Source of the DNA: Paraburkholderia sp. BL25I1N1
GTDB taxonomy: Bacteria; Pseudomonadota; Gammaproteobacteria; Burkholderiales; Burkholderiaceae
Direction: 5' to 3'
Length of the DNA stretch: 64,000 bases
Assembly (NCBI RefSeq): GCF_003002025.1
Contig: NZ_PVZB01000005.1
Coordinates: forward strand, 124,001 to 188,000
The position numbers were made by a program, and so were the translations under genes. Of this stretch, positions 39,169-46,853 are shown piece by piece; the stretch's first letter is position 1, and each line of letters opens with the position of its first letter. The notes below the pieces were generated by a model that was given only the letters and a program-made list of their open reading frames with translations, made no database searches and was not told the origin of the DNA.

Positions 39169-40515
39169 ATGCAAAATCCTAAAGCTGCTATGACCGCCGC
39201 GCCGATCCAGATTCCGCCGAAGCCGCCGCGCCTCGGCGAAGAGATCCTGCGCGTCAAGGACGTGTGCCGCGGGTTCAACAAGTCGCAGGGCGAACTGCTC
39301 GTCCTCGACGACGCAAACCTGTCGCTGCGCGAAGGCGAGATCGTGGGATTGCTGGGCCGTTCGGGCTCGGGCAAGTCGACGCTGTTGCGCATCATCGCCG
39401 GTCTGATCGAGCCGACCGACGGCGAAGTCACCTATATGGGCAAGCCGCTCGACGGTCCCGCCAAGGGTGTCGCGATGGTGTTCCAGACGTTCGCGCTGTT
39501 CCCCTGGCTGACCGTACTGCAAAACGTGGAAGCGGGTCTCGAAGCGCAAGGCGTCGGCGCGAGCGAGCGGCGTACGCGCGCGCTGGCGGCGATCGACCTG
39601 ATCGGTCTGGACGGTTTCGAAAACGCCTATCCGCGCGAGCTGTCGGGCGGCATGCGCCAGCGCGTCGGATTTGCGCGCGCGCTGGTGGTCGATCCCACGC
39701 TGCTGCTGATGGACGAGCCGTTTTCCGCGCTCGACGTGCTGACCGCCGAAACCCTGCGTACCGACCTGCTCGATCTGTGGACGCAAGGCCGCATGCCGAT
39801 CAAGGCCGTGCTGATCGTCACGCACAACATCGAGGAAGCGGTGTTCATGTGCGATCGCATTCTGGTGTTGTCGTCGAATCCGGGCCGCGTGATCGCCGAG
39901 ATCAAGGTGCCGTTCAAGCATCCGCGCAATCGTCTCGATCCGGCGTTCCGTAAGCTGGTGGACGACATCTACGCGAAGATGACCGCGCGTCAGACCGACG
40001 AAAAGACCCGGAAGGGGCTCGAGCTGCACAGCTGGCTGCCGCACGTGTCGACCAACCTGATGGCCGGTCTGATCGAAACGCTGGCCGCCGCGCCGTACCA
40101 CGGCCGTGCGGACATGCCGGAAATCGCGCGCTCGCTGCACCTCGAGGTCGACGATCTGTTCCCGGTCGCTGAAGTGCTGCAGCATCTCGGTTTCGCGGAT
40201 ATCCGCGAGGGCGACATTTTCCTGACGCCGCCGGCGCGCGTGTTCTCCGAGTTCGGCACTCAGGAACGCAAGATGATGTTCGCCGAACATCTGCTGCGTC
40301 ACGTGCCCCTCGCCGCGCGAATCAAGACGGTGCTCAACGAACGGCCGGGGCATCGCGCGCCGCGCGTGCGCTTCGAGCAGGAGCTGGAGGATTTTCTGTC
40401 GGACAGCGCCGCGGAAGAGACGCTCGACGCGGTCATCAACTGGGGCCGTTATGGCGAGATCTTCTCGTACAACGACCAGACCGAAATCTTCAGTCTGGAA
40501 GACGTGGAGTCTTGA
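39169..40515 (+). CDS. NitT/TauT-type ABC ATPase with C-terminal AAA-associated domain
   Basis: The 448-residue protein has a complete ABC ATPase in residues 25-285 (GRSGSGKST, FQTFALFPWLTV, LSGGMRQR, LLLMDEPFSALD, THNIEEAV). It is followed by about 150 extra residues, including DMPEIARSLHLEVDDLFPVAEVLQHLGFA, which match the AAA-associated C-terminal domain found on this ATPase subgroup. That domain looks like a winged-helix regulatory module. It pairs with the duplicated permease. Confidence 0.88.
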   Translation: MQNPKAAMTAAPIQIPPKPPRLGEEILRVKDVCRGFNKSQGELLVLDDANLSLREGEIVGLLGRSGSGKSTLLRIIAGLIEPTDGEVTYMGKPLDGPAKGVAMVFQTFALFPWLTVLQNVEAGLEAQGVGASERRTRALAAIDLIGLDGFENAYPRELSGGMRQRVGFARALVVDPTLLLMDEPFSALDVLTAETLRTDLLDLWTQGRMPIKAVLIVTHNIEEAVFMCDRILVLSSNPGRVIAEIKVPFKHPRNRLDPAFRKLVDDIYAKMTARQTDEKTRKGLELHSWLPHVSTNLMAGLIETLAAAPYHGRADMPEIARSLHLEVDDLFPVAEVLQHLGFADIREGDIFLTPPARVFSEFGTQERKMMFAEHLLRHVPLAARIKTVLNERPGHRAPRVRFEQELEDFLSDSAAEETLDAVINWGRYGEIFSYNDQTEIFSLEDVES

Positions 40516-40570
40516 GCGCGCCCGCGTTGCGCGTTTGAGTCGATCAAGACGCGTGAGGCCGGTTCGAAGC

Positions 40571-40602
40571 AAAAACGGCAGGGGCGACCCTGCCGTTTTT
40601 TC
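40571..40602. terminator. Bidirectional terminator between ABC ATPase and lipoprotein genes
   Basis: AAAAACGGCAGGG and CCCTGCCGTTTTT form a stem around GCGA, with A and T runs on either side. The gene pair is convergent. Confidence 0.88.
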
Positions 40603-40614
40603 ATTGCCGTGCAG

Positions 40615-41184
40615 TTATTGCAGACTGCCCCAGCGCGTGACGGCCGGTTCCGCGGACGCCCACTTCCAGCCCTTTTCCTGCTGACACGCGCTCGCCGTAT
40701 ACCAGTCCTCATGCGCGGTCGGTCCGTCGCCGTCCTGTACCGAGAAGACGAATTCCTTGCAGAGCGCGAGGGCCGAGCCGAACGCGCGCGTTACGCGCAC
40801 CTGGCCGTGGCCATTCTCGATCGGCAACGTGTGCTTGACCGCCCACGGCCGTGTCTCGCCGACCGGCATGGCGCCCGCCAACGCGGCGATCATGTTCTGC
40901 TGATCGGTGTGCATGACGCGCATGTAGTGGCCGACGGCCTCGTCGGTCGCAGCCTGCACGGCAATGCCGACACCGATGGCAATGGCCGGATTGGATGTCA
41001 CCAGCCCGGACGCGACGCCCGCTGCCGCGCCGCTCGCCGCGCCGACCGACGAGCAGCCGCTCGTCAGCACACTTGCGCCGACGCACAACGCGCCGGCCAG
41101 CACCAGCCGCAGCCGGCTGCCGGACCAGGCGGCGAGGCGAGGGCGGCGCGCCGTGAGGGCAGCCGTATGCGAACGCGCCGTCAT
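40615..41184 (-). CDS. Lipoprotein B of a tandem duplicated pair
   Basis: The 189-residue protein has an N-terminal charged stretch, a hydrophobic core and lipobox LTSGC. A Gly/Ala-rich segment follows (VGAASGAAAGVASGL, AIAIGVGIAVQAA) that may form a membrane-associated glycine zipper. The C-terminal domain has CKEFVFSV and ends WKWASAEPAVTRWGSLQ. The latter is nearly the same as in the preceding gene. The ATG overlaps that gene's stop (ATGA). Function unknown. Confidence 0.82.
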   Translation of the reverse strand: MTARSHTAALTARRPRLAAWSGSRLRLVLAGALCVGASVLTSGCSSVGAASGAAAGVASGLVTSNPAIAIGVGIAVQAATDEAVGHYMRVMHTDQQNMIAALAGAMPVGETRPWAVKHTLPIENGHGQVRVTRAFGSALALCKEFVFSVQDGDGPTAHEDWYTASACQQEKGWKWASAEPAVTRWGSLQ

Positions 41185-41759
41185 TGCAACGCGCCCCAAC
41201 GTTCGGTAGCGGGTTCGGCCGACGCCCATTTCCAGTTGTCGCCGTCGCGGCAAATCGAAGCGACGTAAAACGCGCTGCTTGCCGGCACGTTCTTGGTGGC
41301 CGTCTGATCGACCGAGAAGACGATTTCCTTGCAGTCGAGCGCGCCCGCGCTGATTGTGCGGCTGACAGTAACGCGGCCGTGCTCGTCGTCTTCAATCGGC
41401 ATCGAGTGGGTCACACTCCACGGGGCGATTGCGCCGACGTCGAGCGGCCCGGCGATTTTGGCGATGCCGTCCTGCGTATTCTTGTGAACCACGCGCTCGG
41501 AGTACTGGACACCCGCACGCGCTGCGGCCACTGCGCCAAGACCGATGCCGGTCGCGACGGCCGCGTTGCTGGTGACTTTCGCCGCGAGCGCGGCGCCTGC
41601 GATACCGGCTCCGGCGGTCGCGCCTTCTGAATAGAGCGAGCTACAGCCGCTCAGCGCCGACGAGATCACCACGGCTAGAGCAACGAGCGCCGTTGCATTG
41701 GGACGTCCGCGCCCGGCGGTTCTTTTTGCCCATTCGGCCCACACCATACTTTTTTGCAT
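41181..41759 (-). CDS. Lipoprotein A of a tandem duplicated pair
   Basis: The 192-residue protein from MQKSMVW has lipobox LSGC, a Gly/Ala-rich segment, and a domain with APWSVTHSMPIEDDEHGRVTV and CKEIVFSV. It ends WKWASAEPATERWGALQ. Shared blocks with the next gene (PWxVxHxxPIE, CKExVFSV, WKWASAEPA) show an old tandem duplication. A sigma-54-type promoter lies about 80 bp upstream, and a sigma-54 activator gene is the next gene on that side. Confidence 0.82.
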   Translation of the reverse strand: MQKSMVWAEWAKRTAGRGRPNATALVALAVVISSALSGCSSLYSEGATAGAGIAGAALAAKVTSNAAVATGIGLGAVAAARAGVQYSERVVHKNTQDGIAKIAGPLDVGAIAPWSVTHSMPIEDDEHGRVTVSRTISAGALDCKEIVFSVDQTATKNVPASSAFYVASICRDGDNWKWASAEPATERWGALQ

Positions 41760-41840
41760 TTCCCTGTCTCTGCTCCTGCAAGTGCCTTTCATTCACGCTC
41801 GACAACCGTTACGCGAACGAGCAACACGCGTTCCCCACCT

Positions 41841-41856
41841 AGCAATGCGTGTGCCG
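41841..41856 (-). promoter_or_regulatory. Sigma-54 promoter before the lipoprotein pair
   Basis: On the minus strand the site reads CGGCACACGCATTGCT, with GG and GC 12 bases apart as required, and one mismatch to the TGGCAC-N5-TTGCW core. The predicted transcript would start about 70 bp before the lipoprotein ATG. Confidence 0.68.
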
Positions 41857-41895
41857 CATTTTGCAGGATGCTATTTGTAATTGGCAGAGGGAAAA

Positions 41896-41909
41896 TGCAA
41901 GCAATTGCA
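41896..41909. promoter_or_regulatory. Candidate enhancer palindrome for a sigma-54 activator
   Basis: TGCAA-GCAA-TTGCA is an inverted repeat about 40 bp upstream of the -24 element of the lipoprotein promoter, in the gap adjoining the activator gene. It could bind that activator; this is inferred from position and symmetry only. Confidence 0.35.
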
Positions 41910-42117
41910 AAAGATGGTGCGAGACAAAAGGATTTCTGTTTGGGCAGAACCCATTTTGATTGGCGGTGCGAACGGATTTGGTTTGCTTTTCAAGACGCAC
42001 GAAGTGGGCTTGCTTGCAGCGTTTGGTCAGCCGCTGAAGCCCGGCGAGCACTTGATCACTCCGGCACGCGAGGCACGCACTCATGCCGCTTCACTCCATG
42101 AGTGCCGCGGCATAAGT

Positions 42118-43176
42118 TCATTGGTCGAGGTCCTCTTCGGCGCTTTCGTCGCCGTAAGCGCTCAAGCGGTTGTACAAGGTTTTCAGACTTACGCCGAGCG
42201 CTTTGGCCGCGCGCCGTTTGTCGCCGCCGCAATATTTGAGCGTGCCGAGAATGATCTGCTTTTGCGCGTCGGCGAGCGGCGTGCCGATCCATACGCTCAT
42301 CGCGTCGCCCTGCGTTGTCGGCTTTTTCACGCGCGACGCGAGATGCGGATGCGGCAACTCCACGATCTTTTCCGCAAGAATGAATGCGCGATAGACGGCG
42401 TTTTTCAACTCGCGCACGTTGCCCGGCCATGACCAGGTGCGCAGCGTTTCGATTGAGCGCTTGCTGAAACTTTTGCTCGTGCCTTCCTGCTGATTCAGCA
42501 GCGCGAGGAAGTGTTGCGCGAGCAGTTCGCGGTCATTCTCACGTTCGCGCAGCGGCGGCGCGCGCAGCGGAAAAACCGCGAGCCGGTACATGAGGTCTTC
42601 ACGCAGACCGTTTTCCTTGACGGCCACCGCGGGGTCGCGATTGGTCGCGGCGATCACGCGCACGTTGCCGCTGATCAGGTCGTTGCCGCCGACCCGATAG
42701 AAGGTGCCGGTTTCCAGCGCGCGCAGCAGCTTGACCTGGCGCACCGGCGCCATCTCGGTAATTTCGTCGAGGAACAGCGTGCCGCCGTTCGCGTGTTCGA
42801 AGTAGCCGACGCGGCCCTGGACGGCGCCCGTGAAGCTGCCTTTCTCGTGGCCGAACAGTTCGGCTTCGATGAGTTCGTCGGGAATCGCGCCGCAATTCAC
42901 CGCGACGAACGGTGCTTCCCTGCGGTTGCTTTGATCGTGAATCGTGCGGGCGATCAGCTCCTTGCCCGTGCCCGATTCGCCGATGATCAGCGCGGTCGCG
43001 TCAGTGCCCGCCACGCGCTCGATCTGCTGGTACAGATCCAGCATTACCGGCGACGAGCCATACAGCAAGCCGTACGATTTGAGTCCCACGATGCCGTCCG
43101 CGACGCGCTGCTTCGCCATTGCCGAAGCATTGCCTCCGCCGGTGACGGTGGGCGAGGCGAGGTCGATTGACGCCAT
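42118..43176 (-). CDS. Sigma-54 enhancer-binding activator without receiver domain
   Basis: The 352-residue protein has only a short N-terminal segment (about 35 residues) before the AAA+ domain. Motifs are Walker A GESGTGKE, GHEKGSFTGA (the sigma-54 contact loop, with Ser for Ala), Walker B GGTLFLDEITEM, and ATNRDP. A Fis-type helix-turn-helix (KRRAAKALGVSLKTLYNRL) ends it. With no receiver, it is likely controlled by level or by a partner, as with PspF or HrpR-type activators. It sits between two sigma-54-type promoters. Confidence 0.92.
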   Translation of the reverse strand: MASIDLASPTVTGGGNASAMAKQRVADGIVGLKSYGLLYGSSPVMLDLYQQIERVAGTDATALIIGESGTGKELIARTIHDQSNRREAPFVAVNCGAIPDELIEAELFGHEKGSFTGAVQGRVGYFEHANGGTLFLDEITEMAPVRQVKLLRALETGTFYRVGGNDLISGNVRVIAATNRDPAVAVKENGLREDLMYRLAVFPLRAPPLRERENDRELLAQHFLALLNQQEGTSKSFSKRSIETLRTWSWPGNVRELKNAVYRAFILAEKIVELPHPHLASRVKKPTTQGDAMSVWIGTPLADAQKQIILGTLKYCGGDKRRAAKALGVSLKTLYNRLSAYGDESAEEDLDQ

Positions 43177-43547
43177 AAACGGGGGTCCTGTGCAAATGAA
43201 TGTGTTGTTACGGCGCGCAGGCCTGGAACGAGATTAACCAGCGAGGCCGCTATCTCTCAAACGTTGATTTAACCACTTTGGCACCGTTTTCGGCAAACGA
43301 TCTGAGGGTTGGAAAACTACGTGGCGCCAGATCGGTCGAAACTGCCCGGCTCGCGGTTTGCTCGCTATGAGCAAGGCGAACTTACCGGGCACGGCGATTG
43401 CGAAACCGATCCGACACGCGTGTGCTTTTTCATGCGATCGCATGGCATATGTTGCGCGACGGCGGCGATCGGCATTCGCCAATTTGCAGCGTTATGCGCA
43501 CTCGCCGGAACGCACACGCAACGCCGAACTCAGACCAGGAGTGAATG
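43177..43547. other. Gap between sigma-54 activator and DUF883 gene
   Basis: This region of about 370 bp has no gene. It carries a sigma-54-like site at 43387-43402 and must also contain the activator's own promoter, which I could not identify. Confidence 0.5.
43387..43402 (+). promoter_or_regulatory. Sigma-54-like promoter before the DUF883 gene
   Basis: GGGCACGGCGATTGCG keeps GGCAC and TTGC with the correct 12-base GG-to-GC distance, but it has G at both flanking positions. It lies about 145 bp upstream of the DUF883 start. It is weaker than the sites at 41841, 45953 and 46780. Confidence 0.45.
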
Positions 43548-43865
43548 ATGACTGACACCACGCAACAGCTTGCACTCGGCGGCCAGAAGATTGTCGAGGA
43601 TCTGCGAGTGCTGCTGAAGGACTCGGAGGAAATGCTGCGCCTTGCCGCCAATGTGCCGGGCGAAGGCGTCGGCGCATTGCGCGACAAACTCGGCACGCAC
43701 GTCGAGACCCTGCAATCGGCGCTTGGCGACGCACAGCAGAATGCGCAGCGGCGTTATCGAGCCGCCACCATCAATACCGAACGCTACGTGCGGCACAACC
43801 CGTGGCGTTCGATCGGCATTGCCGCGGGCGTCGGCTTTGTACTCGGCGTGCTCACCGCGCGCTAA
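43548..43865 (+). CDS. DUF883 (ElaB/YqjD-like) ribosome- and membrane-associated protein
   Basis: The 105-residue protein is helical, with heptads in the middle, and ends in the typical VRHNPWRSIGIAAGVGFVLGVLTAR tail anchor. Relatives (ElaB, YqjD, YgaM) are stress- or stationary-phase proteins that anchor to the inner membrane and may bind ribosomes. Two adjacent ATGs (43545 and 43548) are possible; AGGAG is better spaced for the second. Confidence 0.87.
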   Translation: MTDTTQQLALGGQKIVEDLRVLLKDSEEMLRLAANVPGEGVGALRDKLGTHVETLQSALGDAQQNAQRRYRAATINTERYVRHNPWRSIGIAAGVGFVLGVLTAR

Positions 43866-43911
43866 GGCGCTTCACAGTTTTAATCCGCTTCATGACGACA
43901 AGGAGTTCACG

Positions 43912-44178
43912 ATGGCACGACCCAAGATCGGCATCTTCGGCGCACTGATGGCGCTCGGCGGCTTTCTGGCAGTGCGCTACGTGCAGCAGCGCAACCGCGC
44001 CGCGCAAGTCCCGGTGGCGCGCGAGTTGAACCGGTGGGAAAACGAGGGCGGTACGGTCGCGGCGCCGACGGCCAATCAGGCGACCACGACGGGTGGCGCA
44101 AGCCCGAGCGCGCATGGCGCCAACGGCTCCGCTTACCCGAACGGCAACGGCGGCCCCTGGCCGTTCCCGCGTAGTTGA
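43912..44178 (+). CDS. Small membrane-anchored protein with Gly/Asn/Pro-rich tail
   Basis: The 88-residue protein has a membrane segment at residues 6-23 (GIFGALMALGGFLAVRYV), then a basic and polar region (ARELNRWENEGGT) and a Gly/Asn/Pro-rich end. The AAGGAG site is well placed. It follows the DUF883 gene by 46 bp, so both probably share a transcript and a membrane role. No family recognised. Confidence 0.75.
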   Translation: MARPKIGIFGALMALGGFLAVRYVQQRNRAAQVPVARELNRWENEGGTVAAPTANQATTTGGASPSAHGANGSAYPNGNGGPWPFPRS

Positions 44179-44484
44179 GCCATTTGTCTGCACTGCATTG
44201 CCGGCTCGCCGCAGGGCCGGCGGCGCCCGGTATGCATTGCTAATTTGTCTCTGTAAAGCCGTATAATAGGTAAATAAACAACAATGACGGTTTGGGCGGG
44301 TGGGTTTGCCCTCATATTGTTGCAAGATTGAATCAAGTCGTTCGGCTTGGCGTGTTGGGTTGGAGTTGGTGGGCGCTCACATTAGCGCCCGCGGCAACGG
44401 CCAGACGACAGGTCGACGGCACGCATTTCAACATGCGCCTTTGCATGTTTTCCCACACCCACGCTTGCAGGCTTTCGAGACGCG
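44179..44484. other. Leader region of the NtrC-type regulator
   Basis: This 306 bp noncoding stretch contains a perfect TATAAT at 44262-44267, in an AT-rich patch. No good -35 lies 17 bp upstream. It may be the promoter of the downstream regulator. Confidence 0.4.
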
Positions 44485-45885
44485 ATGCCACATGTACTGA
44501 TTGTCGATGACGATGCCGGTACCCGCGAGGCACTTTCCGCCATCATCGGGGAAGATGGCCTGACCACCGCCACCGCGGGCGATTTGCGCGAAGCGCGCAT
44601 TCAACTGGTCCGGCAGATGCCGGACGTCGTTTTTACGGACCTGAAGCTGCCGGACGGCAGCGGGGTCGACCTGTTCGAAGATCTGGATCCGCGCTCCGGC
44701 GTGGAAGTGATCGTGATTACCGGCCATGCCACGGTGGAGTCGGCCGTCAACGCGCTAAAGATGGGCGCCACCGATTATCTGGTCAAGCCGATCAACATGC
44801 AGCGCGTCAAGGCGATTCTCTCGCGCTTGCCGCGCGCCGGCGACCTGAAGGCGGAAATCGGCACGTTGCGCGGCGAACTGCGCCGCATGGGCCGCTTCGG
44901 CCTGATGCTCGGCAATTCGCCGGCCATGCAGGAGGTCTACGACCAGATCGGCCGGGTTGCGCCGACGGCGGCCTCGGTCATGCTGGTGGGCGAGTCGGGC
45001 ACCGGCAAGGAAGTCGCCGCGCAGACGCTGCACCAGCTCAGCTTGCGTCGCAAGCACGCGTTCCTCGCTGTGAACTGCGGCGCGATTTCGCCGAACCTGA
45101 TCGAATCGGAAATGTTCGGCCACGAGCGCGGCTCGTTTACCGGCGCGGATCGTCAGCACAAGGGCTATTTCGAGCGCGCGAACGGCGGCACGCTGTTCCT
45201 CGACGAAATCACCGAGATGCCGATCGAGTTGCAGGTGAAGCTGTTGCGCGTGCTCGAAACCGGCATGTTCATGCGGGTCGGCACGACCAAGGAAATCGAA
45301 ACCGACGTGCGCCTGATTGCGGCGACCAACCGCGATCCCGAGCAGGCCGTGCTGGAAGGCAAGCTGCGGCTCGACTTGTACCACCGGTTGAACGTGTTTC
45401 CGATCAGCCTGCCGCCCTTGCGCGAGCGGGGCAAGGATGTGGAACTGCTGGCCCAGGCGTTCCTCGACGAACTCAACGAACGCCACAGCACGAAGAAGCA
45501 TTTCCCCGCAGCCGTGAAGGACATGCTGATGTCCTATCCGTGGCCGGGCAATGTGCGCGAATTGAAGAATTACGTGCAGCGCGCGCACATCATGTCCGGT
45601 ACGGATTCGGACAGCACGGCAACGGTGCCGCTGCAGATCACGCTGTCGAAGCCCGCGGCCGGTACGGCGATCACGATTCCATTCGGCACGTCGCTCGCCG
45701 AAGCGGATCGTCAACTGATCCTGGCCACGCTCGAGCAGTGCGGCGGCGTGAAGACGCGAGCCGCCGAGATTCTCGGCATCAGCTTGAAGACGTTATATAA
45801 CCGCCTCGTCGAATACGGCAACGACGCGCGTGAAGACGGCGACGCCGCCGACGAGTCGCGCGCATTGGGCGGCGCGGACGCTTAA
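44485..45885 (+). CDS. NtrC-family sigma-54 response regulator
   Basis: The 466-residue protein has a receiver domain (residues 1-118, VDDD pocket, phospho-Asp in VFTDLKLPDGSG, Lys in YLVKPIN) and an AAA+ domain (GESGTGKE, GHERGSFTGA, FLDEITEM, ATNRDPEQAV). A Fis-type HTH (GVKTRAAEILGISLKTLYNRL) follows. No kinase gene is adjacent, so it is an orphan. Its HTH closely resembles that of the receiver-less activator 1.3 kb away. A sigma-54-type promoter follows its stop by about 70 bp. Confidence 0.93.
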   Translation: MPHVLIVDDDAGTREALSAIIGEDGLTTATAGDLREARIQLVRQMPDVVFTDLKLPDGSGVDLFEDLDPRSGVEVIVITGHATVESAVNALKMGATDYLVKPINMQRVKAILSRLPRAGDLKAEIGTLRGELRRMGRFGLMLGNSPAMQEVYDQIGRVAPTAASVMLVGESGTGKEVAAQTLHQLSLRRKHAFLAVNCGAISPNLIESEMFGHERGSFTGADRQHKGYFERANGGTLFLDEITEMPIELQVKLLRVLETGMFMRVGTTKEIETDVRLIAATNRDPEQAVLEGKLRLDLYHRLNVFPISLPPLRERGKDVELLAQAFLDELNERHSTKKHFPAAVKDMLMSYPWPGNVRELKNYVQRAHIMSGTDSDSTATVPLQITLSKPAAGTAITIPFGTSLAEADRQLILATLEQCGGVKTRAAEILGISLKTLYNRLVEYGNDAREDGDAADESRALGGADA

Positions 45886-45952
45886 CGCCGCCAGCGCCGC
45901 TGACACATCCGGCGCAACCAGCCGGCGCAACCAGCCGGGGGCGCAACCGTAA

Positions 45953-45968
45953 CGGCACAAGCCTTGCT
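45953..45968 (+). promoter_or_regulatory. Sigma-54 promoter before the Pro-rich gene
   Basis: CGGCACAAGCCTTGCT keeps GGCAC-N5-TTGCT with exact spacing. It lies 35 bp before the Pro-rich ATG and just after a sigma-54 activator gene. It matches the 41841-41856 site at 13 of 16 positions. Confidence 0.65.
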
Positions 45969-46002
45969 GCGAACCAATGGAACGCAAACGAGGATAAATA
46001 AT

Positions 46003-46248
46003 ATGCCGGACTACGCTGCCGCCCCCGCGCTTCCCCTGCCGATTCAGGCTCATCGTCCCGAGCCGATCGAGCCGCCGTCGCCGCCTCCGATTGCGCCGCC
46101 GAGTCCAGGCGAACCCGACACCATTCCGGTTCCAGGTCCCAGTCCCGATCCGAGTCCGCAACCCATCGAACCGATCGAGCCCGTCGCTCCGCCAATCGGC
46201 GATCCGCCGCCGCAGCCGACCCAAACGCCACAAGCCGGTCAGCGTTAG
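46003..46248 (+). CDS. Small proline-rich protein
   Basis: The 81-residue protein has about 31 prolines in runs such as EPPSPPPIAPPSP and PIEPIEPVAPP. It has no signal peptide or membrane helix, so it is probably an extended, disordered chain. GAGGATAA precedes the ATG at 46003. Its position directly behind a sigma-54-type promoter supports a real gene. Function unknown. Confidence 0.62.
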   Translation: MPDYAAAPALPLPIQAHRPEPIEPPSPPPIAPPSPGEPDTIPVPGPSPDPSPQPIEPIEPVAPPIGDPPPQPTQTPQAGQR

Positions 46249-46429
46249 CCGTCGCGAATGCCGCGTATGCAACTCTGACACGTTCTTCGGTTGCGCCGCA
46301 GTATGGCGCGCCGAATTTATGTATTTGTTACAAAGCCGGCGCATCTTTTACCGGCAATTTACCGTCGCGACCCCTAGACTGTATTGACGCCGCCAATCTG
46401 GCGGCGGGCTTCCCGCGGAGGCGTGGATC

Positions 46430-46642
46430 ATGAGACATCCAGCATTGCGACGTTCAGCGCGCCATTCGAAGCGCGACTCCCGGCCGGCCGGCACCAAGGA
46501 GAGTCCGCCTGAATTGCACGATCCCGCAGGGCAGAACCGCATCGCGCCCGACGCGCCACCGGACGGCGAGCACAACCAGGGCGGCGTGCGTCAGGAAGGG
46601 CTGGAGTACCAGCGCGACCTCGGCTCGGAACAGGACGCCTGA
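46430..46642 (+). CDS. Small hydrophilic protein of unknown function
   Basis: The 70-residue protein is charged and likely disordered: a basic start (MRHPALRRSARHSKRDSRPAG) turns into an acidic Asp/Glu/Gln-rich end (GGVRQEGLEYQRDLGSEQDA). GCGGAGG lies upstream. The composition resembles small stress-induced hydrophilic proteins. No family recognised. Confidence 0.55.
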   Translation: MRHPALRRSARHSKRDSRPAGTKESPPELHDPAGQNRIAPDAPPDGEHNQGGVRQEGLEYQRDLGSEQDA

Positions 46643-46779
46643 GCCGATTGACGACCGGTAAGAGGCCTTCCGGTTTCGTCATACAAAGCAGAAAAAATTT
46701 CTTCGCGGCCGGGTGGCGCCGCGCGTTTTTGCTCGTCAGTCACATTTGCATACATTTTTATTTCTGCGACTGTTAAAAA

Positions 46780-46795
46780 CGGCACGCGACTTGCA
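46780..46795 (+). promoter_or_regulatory. Sigma-54 promoter before otsA
   Basis: CGGCACGCGACTTGCA differs from the TGGCACG-N4-TTGCA consensus only at the first base. It lies 58 bp before the otsA ATG, giving a leader of about 48 bases. Confidence 0.7.
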
Positions 46796-46853
46796 TGCAT
46801 CTTTTCGACACATATCCGTATGCAACGAAACAACTGAACTAGGTGGAGCACCA

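Noticed and set aside
41881..42432. 183-codon plus-strand frame
   Set aside because: It overlaps the end of the sigma-54 activator antisense, and its only free part holds the enhancer-like palindrome.
43284..43300. TGGCACCGTTTTCGGC as a further sigma-54 promoter
   Set aside because: The GG-to-GC distance is 13 rather than 12, and the -12 part is CGGC instead of TTGC.
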